NCBI RefSeq assembly: GCF_014839805.1
Contig: NC_051121.1
Coordinates: forward strand, 5,625,116 to 5,689,115
DNA from: Manduca sexta
Taxonomy: Eukaryota > Arthropoda > Insecta > Lepidoptera > Sphingidae
DNA: 64,000 bases
Direction: 5' to 3'
A program made the translations under genes and the position numbers. A model generated the notes under the pieces. That model had not been told where the DNA came from. It worked only from the letters and a program-made list of their open reading frames with translations, and made no database searches. This document shows positions 41,601-56,600 of this stretch, one piece after another (the first letter of the stretch is position 1; each line of letters begins with the position of its first letter).

Positions 41601-44600
41601 TTAATTAGAATTTCTTATATCTCTATGAATGTAATTGAAAAAGATTTAATGTGAAATAAACGAAATTTCTTGGATGTTATACTTGATTTAATTTTTTGTC
41701 CTGGTGTTTCAAAGACCTCAGACTATAGATCACGAGGCGTATTGAACATACGTATTTGGTCGCTCGAAAAGGATATTCTTACAACAATGAACTACCTTCA
41801 TTTAAAATAAAATTTAGACTATCAATGATGGCATACAGTTACCCACTTGGTGAATGTGTTGTGTAGATTGTGGGCCGGCTGTGAGAGGTCTATGTTGATC
41901 GGCTTCGTGGGCCCCGACTCCAGCGACGGCCGCCCCGACGTCTCCGACGCTAACGTCACGTCTATGTCTTCCAACTGAAATGATAACACCAGAACTGTTA
42001 ACACATGATCAAATGAACCAAATCAAATAATTCTTCCTAACCGAATTTCGGCCACGGCGGCAAATTTCAACGGAGATCAACCAACGCAGGAGATATTATA
42101 GTGCACAAGTGTGTGGTGCAGTACACAGGTGCACTCTCTGTCTCTTCACTCTCAAAATCCGGTGAGACGGCAATCCAAAATGACCGGAGAGAGATTGACC
42201 AATGGATTTACGTGCTTCCCAAGGCATGGGGGTAACACACCGCCAGCTTCCTGACTCCGAGCTGTGACTGTGTAACTTTTGAAAATAGAAAAACCCAATC
42301 ACAATTATTTTGACCCGACCCGAGATTCGAACCCAGAACCTGGATTCGAGTGGTAGTCGTACTCGTACCGTCTACAATTACAACTACGCCACCAAGGAAG
42401 TCAACAGTCTCACTGAACAATATCAGGCAAAGTAATCTGTCTATCTATGCATACTACAAAAATATACAAATGAATGAGATTAACATAGATAGGATTATGT
42501 AGTTTTCTAAAATCCCACAATGCGCTGTTCAAGTCTGCAACAGAACTATCTGTCTGATACTTTTTTCTAGAGCGATAAATGCTTGAAGTTATAACTTCTA
42601 AAACATATTACGACTGTCACAACAATGGTTAATTTTTTAATAAATACAGAACATTGACAACTCGGAGATCGCACGTCGCATAAATAGACTGGCAGAAGAA
42701 CATTTGGAAGATGAACGGACCCCAGATAAGCAGGATAAAGCCATGCACAAATAAAATGTAAACATTGTCAACTAACAACTTAATCCATGACAATGACATA
42801 AGAAATGACTCATGCTAAACAATAATGTACGGAAACTCAAACATAAACATGACCGACAATGATTTCCAATATTTCTTACATTGTCGCGTACACAAACGTA
42901 ATAACAACAAAACGATAACGAAGGCAACAAATATAGCTTCAAATATTCATGATCAATTTGCACCACGCTGATGTAACTTGTTGGTGGATATTTTTACAGT
43001 TGTACAAAGTGTTCTTATGTTTATAAAAGAAGGTTAGAAGTATTTTATGTAAGTTATCGAGGTCTGAGATCCAAAAAGTCATTAAAAATAAATGAACATA
43101 TATTAAATTAAGATTTTTCGAACGAAATATTTCGTTAAGTGGCCTAAACATTATTTTTAATATATATATATTTTTAAATCTAAATACAAGATTCGGACGA
43201 ATTTATCCGTTCCTACTTTTGTTGCGGAACCCTTAAAACAGACACCTTAAATTGAAACTCGTTTAATTAAACCACTTAAAGGGCTAACTGACCGACTTCC
43301 GTACACACACGATGTTATATTGCAAATTAAAACCTAATCAACGTTGGGAGGCAGGTAGAAGGTCCAATTTCCTGCCACCAATAAATCATGCCGGCAAATT
43401 AATTTTATGGATGTTGTTACGTAATATAATTTCTCGAATGAAACTGGGTCTCAAAGTAGGCAATGCAGTTTGCTAGTGCTGTCACGCGTTTACTATGGTC
43501 GATGAAGCATGCACACTTTGTTATGGTATTACAAATAGTTTAGACTTCCTTGGAATTATATAATTGTTCGGATAAAATTATGGGTATAGGAGATAAGAGT
43601 TTTAAGTTTATCAAAAAAACATTGCATAGGGTCTTATTTATTCAGTAATTGATCATGATAAGTGTATATACCATTTCATCTACGAAGACTAGCTGTACTT
43701 TTCCATCAATGCATTTATAGAGTATACATAAAAATAACAAATTATACACAGCATCCGATGACAGTTTATCATTTAATGTATTTTATTAACAGAAATCTAC
43801 TGCAAGGCCTATCGCAAATTGATGCAAAACAAATGCTTATCAGACATCGATTACCCAGCGGGTTCCTCCCTACTCATCGTACAGATTCAATTAAACAGCG
43901 TCTCAACACTATCATAAAGGGAGGTGCAATCAATAATGCATGTAATGTAGATAGTCAATCATCTCGACAAACTAGAAAGTAGCGTTTAAAATGAAAACAA
44001 AGATACCAGAAATATCGTAAACAAAACAACTATATGCATGAATAACAACTTTACCAACCATAATGATTTCTTATATTTACGCGAATGTTAGACATTGAAA
44101 TTAAACTAATTTTCCGGATTCTATCGCGGTTTTTTGTTTTTTATTTTTCATGGTCACGGGGGGGGACTGAGGTGTTGTCAATTTTTACCACCTGTCAAGT
44201 GTCATATACCTCTACAAGAACCGGGAGTATACAAAATAGATTGCAACTGTGGCCTCTCTTATATCGGGCAAACAAAAAGAAATATAGGGACCCGCGTAAA
44301 AGAACATATAGCTGACGTGAAACACCGACGCTCGACGAAGTCTGCAGTCGCTGAACACTCTGAAGGAGGCGCCAATCATTATCTGCGACTAGACAAGCCA
44401 CAAATCCTCGCCAAAGAACACCGATTCTTGCCCAGGATGATTCGCGAGGCTATTGAAATTAAAAAACATCCTAATTTCAATAGGGAAGATGGTTGGAAGC
44501 TTGCACAAGCCTGGGATCCAGTTCTACATTTAATTAAATCGGAACCCAAAAGACCGGCTGCCAGACTTCAAGACACTGTGAGCTCATTCTGCGTAGATCG

Positions 44601-47600
44601 GACCACCAACAGCTAAAATTTTAAAAAGTTGTATAATTGTAAAATGTAGGTAGATATTGTAACTTTGACTTTGCGGATGAACAACACCTCAGTCCCCCCC
44701 GTGACCATGAAGGCTGCAAAGTCTTTGAAACGTCGGGAGAAAAATAAAAAACAAAAAACCGCGATAGAATCCGGAAAATTAGTTTAATTTCAATGTTTAC
44801 CAACCATAACAAAAATATCGTAAACAAATAACGCTTAAACCTACTAATATCGGCCGATTCGAATAAACTACCACAACCGCGAACTACGCAGTATTGGTAG
44901 GAATAAACCAACATAAATGACTTGTTAATAAGCAACAAATAAACTTTAATCTGATTGGACCATTTTGTCCATGGTTTTGATGGTACCACTAAAGACCGTT
45001 TGTAAGAATCGGCCATAAGTATACATCTATTGATCGTTTGCAATAAACGACCCTAATCTTAATATAAGATCCTGAGAATAGACCAATCAAAATAAGTCAT
45101 TTGAAAGTCCTTGTTCTGATTGGTCAAATTTTGGAGATGGATCAAAAATAAACGGCTACGATAATTTATACAAAACGGCGGTATATTGATCTAGCATTAG
45201 TAGATCGGTTTATAATTAAGTTCGCAGCACGTAGTGTTTTGTAACAGTAGCCACCGCTGGCCAGCCCGTTCCAATTGTGCAGCTGCGATCGTGCACTCAT
45301 TAACGTAAACTGTGACTCATTGTTGCTTAATAAACATTAATACCTATTATTTCAAACAAACCTTTTAGAAAAAAAGTCTATGAACGCCGGTCTGACTTTT
45401 CGTTGACTTCATTGTAAAATTAACTTCATCAATTTAGCCGTTTGACAGTGACTTAATATTTCATGTCTAAGGATGGCGAGCGCGGTGGAATACCAAATAA
45501 TACTTTGTAATTCAAGGTGTTGGATGGTGTTTCTGCTGTTTATGGGTGGTCGTATCGCTTACCATTAGGCGAAGGAAAAGCTGGTCTCATCATTCAAAGA
45601 AAAAGTGGAATATCTTGATATCAGTGCATGATATTTGTCACTCTACTGCCAATATATTAAATGCACACAATTTAAAATTCTAGTTGTTTATTATGCAATC
45701 AAGACTAGTTACATTTGGATCCTTATAAAAGCGGATGCATTCATATTATTCCTATCTATGTATAATTTATTTGCAATTGAATTCTCTATATTTGGCTATT
45801 TGAGTGCCTTCTATTTTTGTCACGGTCTGCTTATATGTAACCTAATCTGTTATACTAATATAATATGAAGTGTTAATTGATAAACTTGCGGTGTGTTTTT
45901 TAAAGTACATACTTAATTACGACTGTTACGTCAACAACAACGTTGATTTATAAGGTTCTCAAACACTGGTGTTTACTGGTGGTAGGTCTCTCATATGTGA
46001 GAGTGCGCCTGGAAAAGTACCACCGCAATGTCTTTCTGCCGCCAAGCAGCAGTGTGTAGTCACGGTTGTGTTCCGGTTTGAAGGACATTGTAGCCAGTGT
46101 AACTACTGGACATAGTGTGACATAACCTCGCATGTCTCAGAATGGCGATCGCAGTGGAATACCAATCAATACTTTGTAATTCAAGGTGTTGGATGGTGTT
46201 TCTACTGTTTATGAGCGGTCTTATCGCTTACGATCAGACGAACGGCAAACTCGTCTCGTCATTCAAATCAACAAAAAAAAAAACACTAATGAAAACCAAA
46301 ACCATCACAAAAAGATTGTTAAGTCGAAATGTAAATTTATTTTTGCACTTAGGAAGGCTGTGATTTTCGGTGGAAACTGTGAAGTTCTGCTGTTTCGGTT
46401 GCCTTTGTTTCAAATTCAAGCTATAAATAAGATTCCATATATTCAGAAGCTATTCAGACAGACGCGGTTTTCTCTATAAATGGAAAGGCGAGATATTCAT
46501 AAAACTTGACTTGACACGGAAACGTGCTTTATTCTGTGAATAGTGCGCGCGACTCATTCAGCTTGCATCACAATCGTGCGTCAAATGAATACCAGTAGTT
46601 TTAATGAAGCTCATTTGTTTCATTCAGTGTCAGATTTTATACACGCACACTCAAATACGTCACTTTATCCCTGGAGAGGTGCAACCTGGACAACCACTTT
46701 TGGCCAGATGTGTTCCGTCCCATAAAGTGATAGGGAGCGGTCCTATCGCCATATCGGACACAGATTTGAGAATCCGGGATGATACTGAACAGAACTCAAT
46801 ATTACTGCTCGATCCGAGATTTGAATCTGGGTTCTCAGAGCAATGTCTTAGATACCAAGCACCCAATACGTCATCGAAGACATCGAGATGTTATATAACT
46901 GTTGAATTGTGGATAAATCAACATCATGGACAACCTAATATCAAACGTCGTCACATTAAAGTCATTAACTTATCAATTGAATCCATAAGTTCCATTTTCA
47001 AATTACGAGTGTCGTTAAAGCAAATCAGAACCTTCTAGAAACTAGATGATCTGAAGATACTATAGTATGTTTGTTTAAAACTCATATACTCGTATTGCAA
47101 CAATGGTTTCTCCTATAATATCAGAAGTGTTACAAACGACCATCCAAACGAAATCCTGAACCTGGGTATGGCAACATCTTAGGTCAAAGTGTTAATAACG
47201 TCACAACTTTATTTCCTACAAACATGACGTCATAACATAAATATTCCAAGTGGAAGTAGTATTGGAATTAATAACGGTCGAAATGTGAAAAAATTTTATA
47301 AAATAAAAATACATTTATAAAATGCTCGAGAGAAAACATCCGTAGCTGAAGGAAATAAGGTGAAATTCAACAGCGCGTACCGAGCGCTGAGCTTCAATAT
47401 TTGCAAAGAACTTTAGGTCAGTTGAGGTCAAAATTGAAACAGGAATAACTAGTAAAACTAACACGTCGCAACACGTTACAATACACCTGACAAGACTAGA
47501 TGTCGGAGACGTATTCAATATTACTTACAAGGTGACAAAATATGATTTGAATATTTTTTTTAATCAAATAAGACGTGTGATATACGTTGTCTCGTTTTTA

Positions 47601-50600
47601 TAAGAGGTTTAGGCTGATTTGAGATTTATTTTGAATAAATGTTTTTTTAAATACTTAAGTGGGTGCCTCAGGCTCTATAACATTTTTGGATGATGATTTT
47701 ATTTTAATTTATCAACATTTTCCTGCAAATTATTTATCTCATTACGTTGCTGATAACAATAATACAATTGAAATATCTCAACAAATCCTACAGTACATAT
47801 CGAAATGATTTCAAGTACAGCACACTTATAATTATCGTTCGCATTCACAAACATCAATTCTGCTGTAGCGTATCTTTCTCTGAGAACCCATTAAAATGCC
47901 AATCTCGGCCACCGTCAAGCTGTAATAATATAATTAATCGATTAGCCTTATCAGAAACTACAAATAACTTCAGAACTCGAGCACTTGAGACGTTGTTCAG
48001 GGCTGCCAGTAACCACCACTAAGTATTGAGTAATCTTTTGATAACATGGGTACGAAAGTACAATATCTCTGTGTTAATCATTCCAATTTTACTTAAAACC
48101 TTAAAATCGTTATTGAGCGAAAATTATGGCACCAAGCAGTATAGTCAAATATAATATAACAAGATGCTGAACAACCCTATTCACAATTAGAACACGAAAC
48201 TCGTGTGATAACGTCTTGCACATGGGCTGTTTATAGACGTTTTTAAATGTCAGTATCCCTCGATGCATGAACGCGGTGGGCGCTGGCTGCCCCCGCCTAA
48301 CTCCGCCCATGTGCACAACCGAATCGGTGTCCATATGGACTTTTAAACACGTATTATTAACTCCACCCGTTCGTGATCTCATTATGCAAGTTCAGAGTCA
48401 AGGCCGGTCCAAGTGGGACGGCATGAACATAAAATTTGCAAGTTTGTGTTTGACGCCATAATCACGTTATGTAAATATTGCGCTATGGTAATTGTAAGTG
48501 TTGAGCGATGTTAAGTATTTTTAATAGTACTTATTCACTTTCGCTTTCTTCACCCGGTTTCGCTACGATCTGAATAAAGGTCGATGTTGATTGCTGATAC
48601 TTCATTAATTCTCAATTCTGGTAAAATAATGTGCGTTTCTTTAAATCAACTTTTAACCCCGAACATATGATAAATATGAATAATTAAATATGCTTTAAAT
48701 TTACATCACCAATTGAATTCGCAAACATATGTATTGTTTATGACTTGTGGTCATAACTCTTAGAAAAATTAAGAAACAAATGTCGACATTGGGTTTTGCA
48801 AGAGTAAATCTAATTATTAAAATAGCAATAAAACCTTGTTGGTGCTCAGTGCACCAGCCCGCAAAATACATCATTAAACGTGTTAGAGAAGCATGAAAAC
48901 GTGCTATTCGGAAGAGTGTAATAATATAAAGCTAAATATGTTGTGACTTGTGAGCGCCATTCGTCTAATTTTGCCGTGAGGTGTTCAATGACGTCCGACG
49001 ATGCATTTATAGATTCTGCTAACGCTACATCATATCTTGAAAGCGGAAGGTAATATCTGTTTGTATATGAAGATAATGCGATACTTGATGGCCTCCATAC
49101 TGCACCGGACGGAAAACATCAGTATATAAGCTTGGAACTTGCGTCTAGAAAATTATCCAAGTATTTTCTTTGTGCGAGACTTAACGTTTTTGAACAATAC
49201 ATAAAATCTTATTATCAACCGTGTGGTTAGCAGGGTATATATAAGAATATACGTTTGTCTTTTTTCTATACGAGTTTCTGAGTAGTACTATATCACTACT
49301 TTAGGCATCGAAGGGGTAAAGTAGATCCTTTCTTTGGTTCCAGAAATCTTTCTGAACACCGAGCCTTTCATTTCATTTTTATAATCCAAACATTCTGATA
49401 CAAAATATTCTTGTTTTAGCATTGCACATGCAACCAATCGAACAAGGCTCGCATACAAGCAACTGACCTCATTCCTGTACGCAATATAAACTAGATATGG
49501 AAATACCGCGGTCCTGGATTTACTATTTCCTTCTTAGATTACCATTACGATGTTTCTTGCATAACCACTGATCTCGAAAACAATTTAGGCAGAACCATCT
49601 AATTTATCAGGACAATCCGGTATGTCAAAGTCCTTTTAATTAACCACACAAATTTTAAAATTGATAGTTTATCAATATTCATCTGTAACGGTTTGAGACT
49701 GGTTTCTGTCTAATTTATATACAGCTCTAAGCTCTACGCCTTGTGATATATAATTCGTAATTTCCATCTAACGTTATGTGGAACGACGTTGTTGAGGTCT
49801 AGAAAAGGCAATATCTTCCGCCGGCCTAGATTACATGTCACGGTCATTAGCTGGGGAGACATCGATCGAACCCCACGTATGAGATCACGCTGGTTTTTAT
49901 TTAGTCGTTGGACGTCTTTGAGTCGCCGCCGTCTTTGACGTTCCAAATTCCTCGACTGGACATAAGATTGTGAATCACTGTTTTATTGAATCTGGATGTT
50001 TTGTCATACAAACCAAGTTTCTGCTATCAATGAAGCGTATGTGTTCCGGATGTATGACATTTAAGTGCGCTATGCAGGAAATGCATTCAACCCGATCAGT
50101 GTACGCGTCATTAAGCATTTATCATCGAATAATCTTTAAAAAGACAATATAAATAAGCAAATAGGGATATTTAGCCAATATAAATAAGCATAATTAGAAC
50201 AGGACAATCCTATATTTTCTTTGGTCATTAATGGATAAGAACTATCAAAATCAAAAAAATCACGATATTAAAGTTTATGGCTATTGAGACGTTTGAAGGT
50301 TGTGTTTCAACAAAACCGTTTTGGAAGTAAGCGTGGCACGATCACGGATAAATTATGTTAGTAATAAAAGTTATTCAAAATGTGTCTGGTTGTGGTCTTG
50401 ACAAGGCAATGCTAAATAAACACTAGATTCAATTTTATGTTGTAAGACATAACATTTTTTACAATTGAAAACTAAATTACCTTGCGCAACGCCAACCTAG
50501 TGTCAATTTCTAAAGCACAGATTATTTCTAGATATATTTTGTTTGAACTTTACTAAGAATTAAAGAATTGCACACACGCTTTTTATGTCTGATTAAATAC

Positions 50601-53600
50601 TCTACGGATAATAACTTTCACAGTACTAAACATAAACAAGGAATTGTCATATTGATCCAATATAAGTTACACTGATTTTTTATAACGCAGTTCCACTACG
50701 TCACAGTAATCCCAAAGGACGTACCATATAACGATACTTGATACAGTCCACGCCAGTTCTATCAGGGCTTATTTAATATTCTGTGCTCTGGAAATTTCCC
50801 CAAGGAACGACCACACCGCATTAATTTCCTATACGTTACGTTCAGCGTACAGTATGGCAACTAAATTGAAGACTTTATTGTGGAGTTAGTAGACGGCTTA
50901 CAGGTGTTTCCACTGCGNNNNNNNNNNNNNNNNNNNNNNNNNNNNNNNNNNNNNNNNNNNNNNNNNNNNNNNNNNNNNNNNNNNNNNNNNNNNNNNNNNN
51001 NNNNNNNNNNNNNNNNNNNNNNNNNNNNNNNNNNNNNNNNNNNNNNNNNNNNNNNNNNNNNNNNNNNNNNNNNNNNNNNNNNNNNNNNNNNNNNNNNNNN
51101 NNNNNNNNNNNNNNNNNNNNNNNNNNNNNNNNNNNNNNNNNNNNNNNNNNNNNNNNNNNNNNNNNNNNNNNNNNNNNNNNNNNNNNNNNNNNNNNNNNNN
51201 NNNNNNNNNNNNNNNNNNNNNNNNNNNNNNNNNNNNNNNNNNNNNNNNNNNNNNNNNNNNNNNNNNNNNNNNNNNNNNNNNNNNNNNNNNNNNNNNNNNN
51301 NNNNNNNNNNNNNNNNNNNNNNNNNNNNNNNNNNNNNNNNNNNNNNNNNNNNNNNNNNNNNNNNNNNNNNNNNNNNNNNNNNNNNNNNNNNNNNNNNNNN
51401 NNNNNNNNNNNNNNNNNGAAAATATGTAAAAAGCCTAGCTCTAACATTAAGCAAAATTTAACTCGCTGCAAGTAATGGCGTCATTGGAAAAACGATCGTG
51501 TAATAAAGCTCTTAAGGGTAAATGCAATTAATTTTGATAATAAAATCGTCCCTGTGCTATAAAAACGAAACACTAACTTGATTGATATAAATGACTCCAT
51601 AAACGGGTCGTAGTGAATCTTGAGTAAGATTCTTGAGTCGAAGTTGGCAGAGACGGAATGTGGTGGCTTTAGGGGTGCTCAATGCTCAAATCTCTTTCTT
51701 TCTTTTAAACATTAATGTGGCATTATTGCACTGACTCATCTTTCGTAAAATATGATGTGTGGAAGAATAAGATGATTCTAATTAATTCTGATTTTAACAC
51801 AACTCACAAACAAAGCTGGCACAAAATAATTCTCGTCAAGGGAACGTCAGGTGCTTAAGGCTCATAATTGAGGACTATCAACAGGCCGATAATAGTATCT
51901 CATTACTAGTTTAATATCATTCTGTCATGTTTTTAATGCTCTTCAGATTACGGTGCCATTATTGACACAGGCCCCTGGGCCCTACTACGTCGTGTGTTAT
52001 TGCGGTCCTGTACATCTCAGCTACGATTTATAGCCCTTAAACACACATACGTCTCGCACCGCGTCCGCGCTCTCAATAAACACTTCAAAGGCCTTTCTTT
52101 TTATAAAGATATAAATATAACAGTCGGAAACAGGGCAAACAACTGTCTTGTGTCACCACTGAATTGATTAATTTCTATAAATATTTACTGTTAAATGATG
52201 AATAACTTTGTTTATAATAAAAAAATATAATTGCCTTGCCTTTGAACTCAATAGGGAGATGCACTTTTGTTTTCATGACATATACGGTAGTGATATTGCT
52301 ATCGTACGAAATCAATTGTAAATAAATGCCCCATATCAGAAACCATCTGATGGCTCTAACAAGTGAATCCGGAAGGATACAAATATAAACAATTTGAGCT
52401 CGAGCTGGAATATACATATTACATGTGTTTATTTTTATTTTGCTTTAAAGCAATGTTGGTTCTGTTTGATAGTAGACGACTCTTTTTTTTTCTTTTTTTT
52501 TTATTACTTTGAATGAAGAGACGAGCTTGCCGTTCGCCTGATGGTAAGCGATACGACAGCCCATAAACAGTAAAAACATAATCCAACACCTTAAATTACA
52601 AAGTACTGTTTGGTATTCCACTGCGCTCGCCATCCTGAGACATGAGATGTTAAGTCTTATTATGTCCAGTAGTTACACTAGCTACAATGTCCTTCAAACC
52701 TGAACACAACAGTGACTTAACAGTTGCTTGGCGGCAGAAATAGATATTGCGGTGGTACCTACTCAGGCGGATTCTTACATACAAGAGACATACCACCAGT
52801 GAACTCTGTCACTCAAATATTCAAATTATAATGACTATACTTTGTTCGTAAACCTAGTTAAAAGTTCCCTTAGCTTAATTTTTTGAGCGAATTTTGGACA
52901 ATCTCAATTAAAAAATTTCCTACATCCAAAATCAATGTGTAATTCTTTTTAATACTTAAATATATTGACGCTAACGTTTTTTTGTTCAATAACAATTACG
53001 AAGCAAGTTTAAATGAAGAACCCTAACTAAAATATCTTACTCTTTTATATCTACCACAAACTGAACACAAGCCGTGCGGTTAAACTTTTACAGTTGATTT
53101 CCACTTCGCAACTAGTTCGTTACAAAGAATTGCGAATCCGAACTCTGTACTACGAACTTATAATCGAAGTTCATTGATTCCATATAAAATAACATCGTTT
53201 ATCTATAATGCGCAAACTTGGGCCTATCTGTCGATTAACGTTCGAGGTGTTTATATTATAAAGAAATCACGATGCTATTTATAAATTTTGTTTAACATAT
53301 CTTCAGGGCTATGTTTATATTTATTTATCGGTTAACGGTTTAACGCTGATAGCCGATATTAATCTAAAGTCAGAAATATCGAACGTGCTATCCTTCTTGG
53401 GCGGATGACAACAGCCAACAAATAAACAAGCAAATTATTGTTGCGATATTTCCAGAAGTCCCAATGATTCACTGCCTTCCTTAATCTATTCATTTTAACC
53501 CCCGACAAAAAAGGGAAATGTTATCTATAAGGTTTGCAGCGCATCAAATAATCTGATACTAATTTGTTGGCCGATGGTTAAATTAACGTCAAGTGAATTT

Positions 53601-56600
53601 CTCGTTTGCTGGTTGCTATAAAAACGTTGTTGACATCAGTCATATATGTCTGCCGAATGTAAATGCAAGTCTCTATGCGGACTTCTTCGAAACATGATGT
53701 TGATTGATAATGAAGATTTTTCGTCGTTTCAATCGTATGCATAAATACAATTTAAGGAAACCGCTGAGTAAGTAGTCAGCCTAGCCCTCCAGCTAGGTGG
53801 AGTGACGATCTGCGAAAGGTCGCTGGTAAGAACTGGACGCGACAGGCCGAAGACAGGGTAAAATGGCGTATATTGGAGGAGGCCTATGTCCAGCAGTGGA
53901 CAAAGATATAGGCTGATGATGATGAGTAAATTGCTATTCGCAAGCAATTGAGTACCTCTTTACACAATTTAATCAATCAATGCCACATACATTAATATCG
54001 AAATCAACTAACCGTAATATATGAAACCGTGTCGAATGTCAGTCATTAGATCGGCCAGCAATTGACTGACGACTGCTGACTGAATGTTTATGATCGTATC
54101 CTGCGTTTAACGACATGATGACGGATAAAAATCATTGAATCATGCACAAGGTCAATAAAACTACGTGTATTACGTTTAAAGCCCATTACAGAGGAGACAG
54201 AAACTATGGTTAACTTTTTTCACTTGACTGATCACAGGATATAATATTTCCATCGATATCCTTACGAGGGATTCTTGGCTTACAATATCGAGCTTGAATT
54301 GAGTGAATTAAACTGTTTATTATATAACTTTAAAAGGCTTAGTAGATTCTAGAGGAATGGCGGGATAATATTGCTTTTGCTATGAGCATAATCTTTAGTT
54401 CTGTGTGACGTACCTCAACGATCTCGGCTTCCCGCGGATCTTCGTAATATATAATCACAAAGCAGCGCGTAAATTTTGCTATTCTCATTCGTAAACAAAT
54501 ATTTTTCCTTTACATACGTTTTTAAGTATGCGATTTATGCGAAATACGCCAAATAGAATATTAACTTTGATTCAAACTGTCTTAGAATAAAATAAATTAT
54601 GTAAAAGGGTATAATTTCGTCTTAAACCTGATTATAGTCATCACTTAAAGCAGTAAAAACACTCACTTTTAAGTATGTTGTCGAGCACTGTATTCAACTC
54701 CTTCTCTGAGGCGAGGTAGTCATTGTCCTCATTAACAGGCCAGTCGCAGGACAAGTTCCAGTCCACAATGTCCACACTCTGCCCCGAGTCTTTCGGCACC
54801 ACATACAGCCTGGATCAACAAGAATGTTTGTGGTTACAAATTGTTATTTGTGTTTGGCAACAAAATTATTTCTTTCCTTATTTGTGATTAATAGTTCTAA
54901 TTTATGTAAAATATTACTGTTTATGTATATTTAGTAGCACTTATTCAGTAGAAATATGTATTAACGTAATATAAGATCTTGTATATAGTAAACATTTATA
55001 GGAATATAAATATATTAAAATTCATAATTTTGTAAGACATCTTAAGTATTATTGTTTTAGTACGACATGATCTTCTTCCCATGATGCTATATGATATTTA
55101 TAATGGCATGTAAAGTTTAACCAACCATTCAAGAAACTAGTATAATATCTCTCTAATCTATTCAAATCTAAACCATTGTTAGTAAACATGTATCTTGCAT
55201 ACCATAGATCTGAATCTATTATTATAGGGTTGCTGCTTGATCTTATATGAGTATTTAAATCTATATGTAATAAAACAATGAACCCCATGTATACATTGAA
55301 ACAAAAATAATAAGAAGGTAGGAGTTGACCGAAGAAGAGTAATACAACAGAAAGAGATAGTTTTTAATCTGTTTTTCTGTATGTTAGTTATATCTTTAAA
55401 ATTACTAAATGGACATTCATGTTAGTTCCAACAGATGGACAGTTTATTATAAATATAAACAGACTGACACAAAATAATTTATGCTGGGTTGTAGCAGCAC
55501 AAATAAATAAAGAAACTACAATAAAAATAACATAAAAGATGTAATGCAGCAAGTGTTTATTGATCTTTAAACACATGTAATTATAAAATATGTAACTATA
55601 AATTTACTGTTATTTGATGTGAAAGTTTAATTATTTTTATTTAATGGTCCAAATGTATTTTACTTTAAAAAAAAATTGATATTGACAGATGAAAGGGTAA
55701 TCAACTTAAACAATTTTTTTTGCGACTCAAAATTTCATACATATTTAAAATCAGCACTTTTTTATGTTTTGTTAAACTAGTTAAAATTTTTCGAAAAAAA
55801 ATGTTGCTAAGTCAGTTAGCTTTTCAACCATCGATATACATTTAACATAGGTTTGTTTGATATTTGTTCACTCATGTAACCTCAGCATGAATTGTATTAC
55901 TAAAAGCATTTACTTAATAAATACTCAAATGCTATATATTGCTAACATTTACCTATATCAGTAGTCAATAAAATTATTGGGAGTATAATTTACGGCGCAC
56001 AAATAGGCATGTTAACTTAATTCATATCTTATCAATGTGATTGCAATCTTTGCTCTTAATTACTTTGTTTCCAGACATAATATGCCTAATGTTTAAATTA
56101 AAGGGGTATATTGTTTTTGAATAACGCATTTACGGGATAGTGGATATTGGTAATAGGTAATTCTTGATATGTAATATCACTAGTATTTTACAAAAAAATA
56201 TTTATGTAATTATTATTAATAGTACTTTGGTTCTGTTAACTTCATATTGACAAATATTTATCACAGCTTTTGCTTTAGTGTTTAAGATAAATTAATGTTT
56301 TAACACAATAAATCTTAATGATAAGTTTATTTACAGGGGAATAAAGTGTAATATTGATTGTTCAGGAAGCAGATAGTGTTCAGTCTTAACAATTATTGTT
56401 ATTGTCCAGAATATATTGTGCTTATTTTTATGATTACAAAAAAATAGGCATACAAAATCTGTTTTGATTTTTTAAATAGACGCGAAACCATACTATAGTG
56501 TAATATTTATTTTTAAAGTCTGTTTGCATATCTAACATATTACACTTGAAGAACATGAATCATAGATGTTCAGACACCCACCACACTACCTGCGACGTAA

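Larger units (their letters stand above)
39952..41846. other. Intron 3 of the SLAIN-like gene, loaded with mobile elements
   Basis: Holds, left to right, a family B SINE, a Helitron and a family D repeat that directly abuts the Helitron end. The remainder is AT-rich. Confidence 0.7.
41975..54666. other. Intron 2 of the SLAIN-like gene, 12.7 kb
   Basis: Contains a family C SINE (42.1 kb), a Penelope-like remnant (44.1-44.8 kb), a MITE relative, three family A copies, a family B copy, the assembly gap and an RTE tail. Between them I saw no exon with convincing splice sites. The minus frame at 49734-49946 is arginine-rich and unrecognised. Confidence 0.6.

Noticed and set aside
42096..42420. 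Possible tRNA gene from B-box-like sequence
   Set aside because: The body continues as a repeat shared with 59.1 kb and the cloverleaf is not intact, so it is a SINE head.
43662..43982. 106-codon plus frame left of the Penelope remnant, considered as its RT part
   Set aside because: No reverse transcriptase motifs, and it lies outside the inverted repeats.
44621..45043. 140-codon minus frame
   Set aside because: Formed by the right inverted arm of the Penelope-like element plus flank.
48110..48382. 90-codon minus frame with a GC-rich core, considered as the missing exon
   Set aside because: No pyrimidine tract before it and no supported donor.
49734..49946. 70-codon Arg-rich minus frame inside intron 2, considered as the missing exon
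   Set aside because: No good acceptor and donor that would give the needed phase, and it ends in a stop.
50861..51471. Three long open frames across the N run
   Set aside because: They exist only because N codons are not stops.
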